22,928 bases of DNA from Methylobacter sp. Its GTDB lineage: Bacteria; Pseudomonadota; Gammaproteobacteria; Methylococcales; Methylomonadaceae. Both the position numbers and the translations under genes were made by a program. This document shows positions 1 to 9,400 of this stretch, one piece after another (position 1 is the stretch's first letter; each line of letters opens with the position of its first letter). The stretch spans positions 1-22,928 of the forward strand of contig NZ_JALOCF010000058.1 in the NCBI RefSeq assembly GCF_023227905.1, read 5' to 3'. The notes beneath the pieces are model-generated. The model had not been told where the DNA came from and searched no databases. It saw only the letters and a list, made by a program, of their open reading frames with translations.

Positions 1-437
1 CCATAGCGTTTGTTGATCGCCCTGATCCAGGTGACCGCGGTAATCGAATCCAGCCCCATGTCGATAAACTTCATGTCATCGTCCAGCGTTTCCGGGCTCA
101 TCAACAGCTCCCTGGCCAAGGTTTCCCTGAGCCATGCCAGCAGTTGATCGCCGTTTTCCTGAACCGTTCCCGTATCGATAGCTGTATTAATAGTGGGTGC
201 CGGTTGCGGCTCATCCATCTGGGACAGCACAAATTCGGTAAACTGGGTCAAGGTCGGGGAACTGTAAACTTTGGTTGCGCCTATCGACAAACCAAACTGT
301 TTATTGATCTTTCTGATCCAGGTGACGGCGGTAATCGAATCCAAGCCCATGTCGATAAAGGCTGTCTCATCATCGACCTGTTCCCGCTGCATTTGCAGCT
401 CCTCGGCCAGACTTTGCCTCAGGCTCTCAAGCACCTG
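1..437 (-). other. Tandem beta-branching ACPs (ACP3, and ACP4 cut by edge)
   Basis: Two carrier domains 97 residues apart share FIDMGLDSITAVTWIR around Ser3328 and Ser3425 and are highly similar at DNA level too (about 1-80 against 292-370), which points to an internal duplication. Each has Trp six residues after the phosphopantetheine Ser. That Trp is the published flag of ACPs recognised by HMG synthase cassettes. Tandem ACPs at the branching site are a known trait and are thought to raise throughput. ACP4 is truncated at position 1, and a third copy may follow outside. Confidence 0.85.
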
Positions 438-3400
438 CTGCGGAGACTGCTGGCTACATGCCCGCGCGCCGATGTTTGACGCTTGAGCCGGCTGGTCTTG
501 CGCGGCGGCCTCATTGAAATGCCGGTTGATGTTGTCAATGACGTCCTGATTGCCGACGAAGGTCTTGTCATGCATCGCCAGTTCCTTCGCAAAAACATCC
601 GGCAAGCGCTGCCGGATCGACTCGCTGCGCAGGTTCTTTTGCCGCACAAGCTGGTCTCTGGTCGACAACGCCAGATGGTTAGCCAATGCCAGCGCATAAT
701 CGAATACCTCGCTACGGGGCATGACCGGCATGGCAATGCCCCGTCGCTTTAATTCACGGCCCTGAAATTCCCTGGCGGTCAGTAAAACTTCCCGGCTTAA
801 ATCGTGGCCCAGCCGCTCCGGGAAGATCAGCGTCGAACCCGCGCCCGGCGTAAAGCCGTACAGCATATACGGACTCTGGTAGACGCTTTCTTCGCTGTAA
901 GCCGCCCAATCGCAGAACAGCCCCATCGCCCATCCGGCGCCGATCGCGTGTCCCTGCATCGCCGCAATCACCGGAATCTCGCAGGCCAACGGCATGCTGT
1001 AACTCTGCTCGTCGGTAAACCGGGCGCTGCCGTTCTGGATCGCCAGCAAGCCCTGCTTGGTGCCGCCGCAGGCAAAATAATTGTCATAGCCGGTCAGCAC
1101 CACCGCCTTGTAGTCAGGCGTGTTATTGATATGATCAAAGGCCGCAATGACGCCGCTGACAAACTCGGGTGAAAAGGTGTTTTTGCTGGCTCGGTCGCAC
1201 AGATTCATTACCACTACGCCGTTGCGGTACTTTTGCAGCGTAACCACCTCAGAATCGAGGGCTACCGGCTCCGGCGTTTCCGCACCGGCAGTTGCGCGGC
1301 CCGGAGACCAGACGAAGCCAGCATCTAGCCTACCCGTATCGATTGGCTCCGACATGCTGCTCGCAACCACAGGCGTGAACGGAGCGGCAAGGTTTTCAGT
1401 CAACTGTCTGACCCGTGAGGACAAATGTTTTTTCAGTTCAGCCGACGCCGTGCCGGATATCTCCGCGATGCTGCGGGCTGTTTCCAGCGCATAGTCATCA
1501 ATCTCCGCCTGCCCGACGACCGGCATCGTCAGTCCGGCCTGCCTTAATGAAGCTCCGCTCAATTGGCCTGGGACCGATACTATTTTGCCCGCGCAAGCTC
1601 CGCCGAAACGTTCGGTAAAAAGCCGGTATTCCTGCCCGGAAACAACAGGCGAATAAAAGCTGTACGACCCTTCCGTGCTACAGATCATGACCTCGCTGGC
1701 GGCAGCCATCAGCATCGCGTTGTAGCTGTTTTTACCGATCAGTACGGCGATCACAGGAACGACACAACCGGCTATGGACGAAGCCGCGTTGCTGATCGAA
1801 CGCGTTGCCGCCGAGTCATCTTCAGCGGCAAAAAGTTGGCCCAGCCCGGTCAGCAACAGCGTTTTTGCCGGAGCGCCAGACCCTGACTTATCTTCGGCCA
1901 GCGCGTTCACCCATTGCAGACATTCGATCAGCCCTGCGCAAGCGCTGTCTATCGCAATCGGCTGTCCGTCCGCGTTATCAGGCTTAACGGCAAAAATACC
2001 GTCACCATAATCGTAAAGGGTAATGCCGGGATTATCGCCGGTGGAGGCTATCGTATTAAAAGTGCCGGAGGCTGAACCATAACTTTGCAATGGTTTAAGA
2101 CTAATTTGCTTCATTGCGCTTTGAACCTGGAATGTTGTCGGACACGAGGTTGGTTGCAGCAGTGAAATGCCATTCGGCTTGGCCGGAACGGCGGAATCAG
2201 CGCAAGGCTGCTGTGCAGGAGCCTCCGATCTGCCGACTGTAACGGGTCCTATAGCTGAGAGTGGTGCCGCCGGCATAGACAGAGTGTTATCTGGTCGCGG
2301 CGCTAATGCTGTTGACTTAAGGGTACGTACTCCTTCTCCCTCTGGAGAGGGCTTTGTAGTGCTTAAGACCACAGCATTAGACCGTAGCGCTGGAGCACTG
2401 GTAACGTCAACGATCTTCTGCGGTGTCCTCTCTATTTCAACCAACGGCAACCAATAACGGGTCGCCGCGAAAGGATAGGTCGGCAGACTAATCCGCCGGG
2501 GGACGTGCTGCCCCTGATAAAGCCCTGCCCAATCGATGTCCATGCCTTTAGTCCAGAGATTCAGCAACCTGGAATACTTACGCTGCCTGAACCAGGTATC
2601 CACCGTTTGCTGCATCGATTCATCGCCGGCAAACGCCGCAATCAGTTCCTTGTGGCGCTTGACCTGTCCCTGATAAAGATCCTCCACCTCGTCCTGACCG
2701 CCGATATAGGCTCTGAGTTTTTCCTGCAATTGGACCAGCGAATGCGCGACCAGCGCCAGACGCTCATCCATCTGCTCGCGGCCGACCTGGAGCGTGTAGG
2801 CCAAATCCGCCAACTCTAGCTCGTCACCATCGGCGATACGCCGACCGATAAAGTCATGCAGCCTGCCCGCATAGGCTTTAAGCCGTTCCTCGTTTTTGGC
2901 GGACAGCACAACAACGCAGCCCTGCCCGGCGTCTGGCGGCAGGCGTTCCGGTTGCCGGTATTCTTCGACCAGCACATGGGCGTTGGCCCCGCCTGCGCCG
3001 AACGCGGATATGCCGGCTATGCGCGGAAATTCCTTTAGCTCGCCCTGATGCTCCAGCAGCGGACGTTGCCAGTCCGCCAGTGTTTGCTGGACAACAAACG
3101 GGGTTTTGTCAAAATCGATATTCGGGTTCAATTCAGCCGCATGCAGGCTGGGCGCAAGCTGTCCATGACGCAGCTGCAGAATGACCTTGATAAACCCGGC
3201 GATTCCGGCCGCAGCCTCCAGATGGCCGACATTGGCTTTCGCAGAACCCAGCGCGCAAAAGCCGGTATCCTGCGTAGTGTGCCGGAAGGCCTGGGTCAGT
3301 CCCGATACTTCAATCGGGTCGCCTAGCTCTGTACCGGTGCCGTGCGCTTCAATATAGCTGACCGCGCGCGCATTAACGCCCGCTTTTTGCAGCGTATCCC

Positions 3401-6400
3401 TGACCAGTTCGGCCTGGGCTTGCGGATTGGGCACGGTATAGCCGTTGGTTTTGCCGCCATGATTGACATGGGTTGCGCGTATCGTTGCATAAATCCGGTC
3501 GTTATCCGCTATCGCCTGAGACAAGGGCTTCAGCAAAACCGCGCCCGAACCTTCGCCCGGCACAAAACCGTTGCCGCCTTTGCCGAAGCTTCTGCAAACG
3601 CCGTCTTTGGATAACATGCGCGATGCGCTGAGGCCGACATAGCCGGACGGGTGCAGATAAATATTCACGCCGCCGGCAATCGCCAACCGGCATTCGCCGC
3701 TGCGCAGGCTTTGACAGGCTTGATGAATGGCGGTCAACGAGGACGAGCACATGGTATCCACCGGCACACTCGGCCCGCGCGCATTCAGGAAATAGGACAC
3801 GCGGTTGGCCGCCGAGCTGAACGAGGTATGCGGGTAGACGGTCTGGCCTTGCCGCCACAACTCGGGCCCGAACAAATCGAAACCGGTTCGGGTAATACCG
3901 GCAAAAACGCCGACCTGTTGCTTAAAATCGTTGACCAGACGCTCGCGGGTGTAACCGGCATCTTCCAGCGTCTCCCAGGCGGTTTGCAGGAATAGCCGCT
4001 CTTGCGGATCGATGGCGATGGCTTCTTTCGGCGAAATATTGAAAAACAACGGATCGAAATCGGTCACGTTATCCAGAAATCCGCCCCACTTGCTGTAGCT
4101 TTTGCCCTGCTCGACCGCCTGATCCGGGTCGGCATCAAAAAAGTCCTGCATCGGCCAACGATCAGAGGGAACTTCCCGGATACAATCTTGCCCGGACTTT
4201 AGTATTTGCCAATAGTCATCGATAGTATCCGCCTGCGGAAAGTGGCAGCTCATGCCGATAACGGCTATCGCGTCCGGCTCGGCATCCGGTTTGTTATCGG
4301 ATCTGTAAAGCTGCGCCTTATCATCGCACCCGGCGGTTTTTTCCGCACTCGCCTGAACCTGAGGCCGCGAAGGTTCCGATGCGGCGGATTGAGCCTGCAA
4401 GCCGGTCAGCTGGATTAACTGGTTTTTGTTGTTGTTAATAAAATAATCGCTCAGCGCGTCGATGGTCTGGCATTCAAATAACAGCGTGCTGCGGACATCG
4501 GGAAATATTTCCCGCAAGGAGTTGGTAATCTGCACCACAAGAATCGAATCGATGCCGTAGGTTTCCAACGGTTCCAGCGCATCAATGTCCTGACTGTTCA
4601 TTCTAAGGGTCTTGGCGGCCAGTTTTTTCAACTGAAAATTGCTTGCCTCTTTTAGCCCCTCATCAGAGTTGATAACGGCGGGGTGCGAAAGTTCATCCGC
4701 AGAGCTCGGCTGCACAAGCGGGGCTGGATTGACCGGCGGTTTTTGCAGCGTTTTTTGCTGCCGGACAACACCATCGCTTTCCGCAACAATCACCTGCTGA
4801 CCGAGTACATGCGTATCCGGCGCCGGAAACAGCACAGAGCCAAATCCTTCCTGCCCCAGAACCCGCTTCCAGGTTTCAGGATACAATCCGGGCGCATCGG
4901 GAATGCGCAGCGGCTGGTCTTCCGACAGCCACCATCCTTCCAGCAAGCCGAACGTCAGGTGCGCAAACAGCGACTTGCCGCTGATTTCATTCAGCAGCAA
5001 CAGGCCGTTTTTGCGTAACGCCGCTTTGGCGTTCGACAGTGTCTGCCGAATATTGCGCGTGGCATGCAACACATTGGTGGCTATCACCAGATCGTAGTGC
5101 TGCGCGGCTATGTCCTGGCCGGCAAGCGGCTTTTCGACATCGAACAGTTTCGGGCGAACATACGGATAGTCCTTAACAAACTGTTCTTCGGCATGAAACA
5201 AAAACGCCTTGGACACATCGGTATAGGCATACTCCGCAATATGCTGCCGATACGGCTCCAATAGCGGCAGGAGCGTCGCGGTGCTGCCGCCCGCCCCTGC
5301 GCCGATTTCCAGGATGTGCAACTGCGCATCCGGATCTTTTTGCAAGCGGATCTCGACAGCGGCAACCAGCGATTCGGCCAGGATACGGTTGAAATAATCG
5401 GCAACCGCGTTGTTCCGGTAAATGCCTTCCACGCGCCGCATCGACGAGTCGGGAAACAGAATATCGGTGGCGCGGCTGCGGCCGGACAGAATATCCGGCA
5501 GCGCCCTTAAACAGGCTTCCGCCAGCTCGACCGCAGCGCTTAAGTCGGCATTAGCAAAATCTCGCTTGGCTTTTTCCCATGCCTGCCAGTGTTGCTCGGG
5601 ATTGCCCGATGCGACCCGGCTAAACCCCTGTTCGGCTAGTGTTTTCCGGCTTGCCTCCAGCCACTGACTGTAAAAACCGTGCGGACTTTCGCCGGATTCA
5701 TCAAACAGACCCAGCGACTGTAGCGTACCGGCAAACAACGGCAATAACTGCGCTTCCAATTCCGCGTTGTTGAAAATACTTAACGGTTTAAGCGTTTCAA
5801 CCCGCTTGTTCAGTTCTTCCGAAACCGGCGGAATCAGGTCAATGCATCGGGGAGCGGTATCCGCGTAGATACTCAGGTTTTGATCCGGGTCGATCATTGG
5901 CAATACATCGAGCCGTGAAGTTTTCAGCAGCGCCAGCTGGTTTATCGGTGCGGTCAGCAGCCCTTGCAGCACGGACATGGCCTCGTCCGGTTGTATCGGA
6001 ATAATGCCGCTGAGTTGCAGACGGATTTTCGTGGCCGCGGAAATGGCATCGCCGGTGCCAATATCCCAATGCCCCCAGTTAATGACTTTAACCGCGCAAG
6101 TCCGTTGTTTGGCCAGATGCAATGCAAATGCATCTTCAAATGCCCCGCCAGCGGCATAACCGCTGAGGCCGCCGTTTTTCTCCAGCGCCACGACGGAGGA
6201 AAAATACAGCATGAAATCCAGCGCTTCATGTTCAAACACCTGCGCCAGGTTCACGCTGATGTCGATTTTGGCCGAAAGAATGTCCCGGAACCGCTGTTCG
6301 TCCATCTCGACCAGACTGTGATCGAACAGCCCTACCGCCGAATGGATCACACCATGAACGACCGGCCAGCGTTGCTTGATTATTGCATAGGCCGCCTGTA

Positions 6401-9400
6401 GCGACTCAGGATTCGACGCGTCTGCAACCACATAAACCGGCGCAGGGCCTAGCTCGGCCAGCGCATCCAGCTTTGCCTGAATCGCCGCGTCCGGCCGGCG
6501 TCTGCCTACCCAGATAACCTGCGCCTGATAATGCTGAATCACATGACGCGTCCACGCCTCACCGATGCCGCCACTGCCTCCGATCACCACATAAACGCCG
6601 CGCTGCCGATAAGCGGGTGTCGATTCCGGCAGTTTTTCGACCGGACTCAGGAAACGCTTGAACCACTGGCCGCCGCGAAAAGCCAGCACATCGCCCTGCC
6701 GGTCAGCCGGTAAACTCATCAATTCATGCACAGGCCAATCCAGATGATTTTCCATATCCAGCGCCCGAATCGACCAGCGGGGATATTCCTTCGCCAGCGC
6801 GCCGGCCAAGCCATGCACACCCGCATGAGCGGGATCCGTCACATCTTCGTTAAATACCGCTTGCGTCCGGCAGGTTATCACCGTCCAGTTCAGATCCCTA
6901 TTGCCGTACGACAGGGCCAGCAAGGCCTTGACCAGTTTAAAAACATGCAGCAGACCGGAGTTTTGCTGCTCGATCAGCCCCGATTCCTCGTCCGGCTTTG
7001 GTGCTATCCAGATAATATGATCCAGATTGCCAAGCTGCCGGAGTCGATGACTTAATGACTCGATGGTGACGGCAGGATCGATGGCTATCGATTGCGCGGC
7101 CGCATACACCGACCGTATGGCCTGCTGTTGCTGCAAGCTTCCGCCGATAATCAGCACGCCGTCATCATGGTTGGGAAACAAGCCTGTAGTTTTACTGTCG
7201 ATAACCGGACGCCACAATGGAGCCAGCACGGTCGGACGCACTTCATCGTTTGCCAGATTAACCCCGGATTTAGCAACAACATTGCTTGCCAACGGCAACC
7301 CGGCATCCGGCAGCCAGTAGGTGTGCTTCGCAAACGGATAAGTGGGCGCGGCGATCCGTCGCGGCTGCCCGCTCTCGTACAGCAACGACCAGTCCACTTC
7401 AACGCCGGACAGCCAAAGCAAGGCAATTCTGTCCCAGTCGCGTTGCGCGGCCAGCGAACGGATAAACGCCTGCCCTGCCTCGCCTTCGGTCAGTTCTTTG
7501 AATTGGGCAGGAGCGGTTTTACTATTGACGACCTGGCTATGGCTCTCCTGATTTGAGCAGAATTCGGCCAGTTTGCCGAGCAAGTCCTGACGGTCCCTAA
7601 TCACCAGCGCCAGACGCTCTTCCATGGCCTGACGGCCTATCTGCAAGGTATAAACCAGATCGTCCAGCGATACCGCCCTGCTGCTATCATCACTTAGCCA
7701 GCCGATATATTTTTGCGCATAAACTTGCAATTGCGGCCTCGTCTTGGCCGACAACACAAACACCAATGGCCCGTCCGCTTCGTCGGCAGCTGTGTCGACA
7801 TCCGATGGATACTCCGCCAGAACCGCATGCGCATTGGCGCCGCCGGAACCGAAACTGCTGACTGCGGCGATTCTCGGCTCGTAATCTGCCGGCTGCTCCC
7901 AAGACTGTAACCGGTCGACGACATATAAACCGGAATCGGACAACTGAATATGTTCATTAAGCTGATGGAAATACAAGGATGCAGGCAATTGCCTATGTTG
8001 CAGGCACAGCACCGTTTTTAATAATCCGGTGATTCCGGCCGCCGCCTCCAGATGTCCCAGATTGGTTTTTACCGAGCCCAGACCGCAGCTTTTTTCGGGC
8101 TGCATGCCGTACTCGGCAAAGGCTTGCTTCAGACCTTGAATTTCAATCGGATCACCCAGCGAAGTGCCGGTACCATGCGCTTCAATGTATCCCAATGAGC
8201 TTGGGTTGATTTCCGCAGACTGCCACGCGGTTTGCAGCAGCCGGGCTTGCCGCTCGGGGTTGGGAACGGTCAATCCGCCGGCCTGCCCGCCGTGGTTGCA
8301 GGCCGTGCCCTTAATGACGGCGTAGATTCTGTCGTGATCGGTCACGGCCGAGGCCAGCGGTTTCAACAGCAGCATGACCGCGCCTTCGCTGCGCACATAA
8401 CCGTTGGCCTGTTGATCGAAGGTTTTGCAGCGGCCGTCTTTCGCCAGCATGCCGGCCTTGTAATAAGCGATACTGTTGGCCGGATGGCAAATCAGGTTAA
8501 TACCGCCGACCAAGGCCTGCGACGATTCTCCTGCCTGTATCGACTGCACCGCCTTATGCACCGCCACCAGCGAACTGGAACAAGCAGTATCCAGCAACAG
8601 ACTAGGGCCATGAAAATCGTAAAAATAGGAAATCCGGTTGGCCAACACCGCCATTGAGTTGCCGGTGCCATAATGCGCATCGACAGGGCCTCGGGACTGA
8701 TCGAGAAGCCGGGCGTAATCGGAACCGCTGGCGCCGATAAAAACCCCGGTGTTGCTCCCTGCCAGCGAATCCGGCGCATACCCGGCGTGTTCTATCGCTT
8801 GCCAAGCAAGCTCCAGCAAGATGCGCTGCTGGGGATCCATGGATTCGGCTTCCGCAGGCGATATACGGAAAAAAGGCGCATCGAATGCCGCCACATTATC
8901 CAGAAAACCGCCTCGGTCAATGCCTTTGTGTTTGTCGACCGGATCGATTTCGTCCGGCCACTGCCAACGCCCTGCCGGTAACTCGCCAACGACTGAAACG
9001 CCGGCTTGCAAACACTGCCAAAAATCCTCGGGCGTGTCGATACCGCCCGGCAACCGGCAGGCCATGCCGACGATTGCGACATCCTGAGCCCTGACCGGAT
9101 CATTTGGTTTTATCGCTGCTCGTGCTGTTGTCTGCCGTTCATCGCTTTTTTTGAAACCTTGATCCGGTGCAACACGCTCACAGAGATACCCGGCTATTTT
9201 ATCGGTCGTGTTGTACTGAAAGAAAAAAGCCGGGGTTAGCGGCAATTGATATTTGAATGCGATTTTCTCGTTCAGCTCAAGCAGGTCGGCGGAATCCAGT
9301 CCCATCTCCATCAACGGCCTGTCGAAGGAAAACGCTGATTTCCGTTGCTCACCCAGACAATCGCTAACCGCGTTTTGCAGATAGCTGCGAATTTCTGAAC

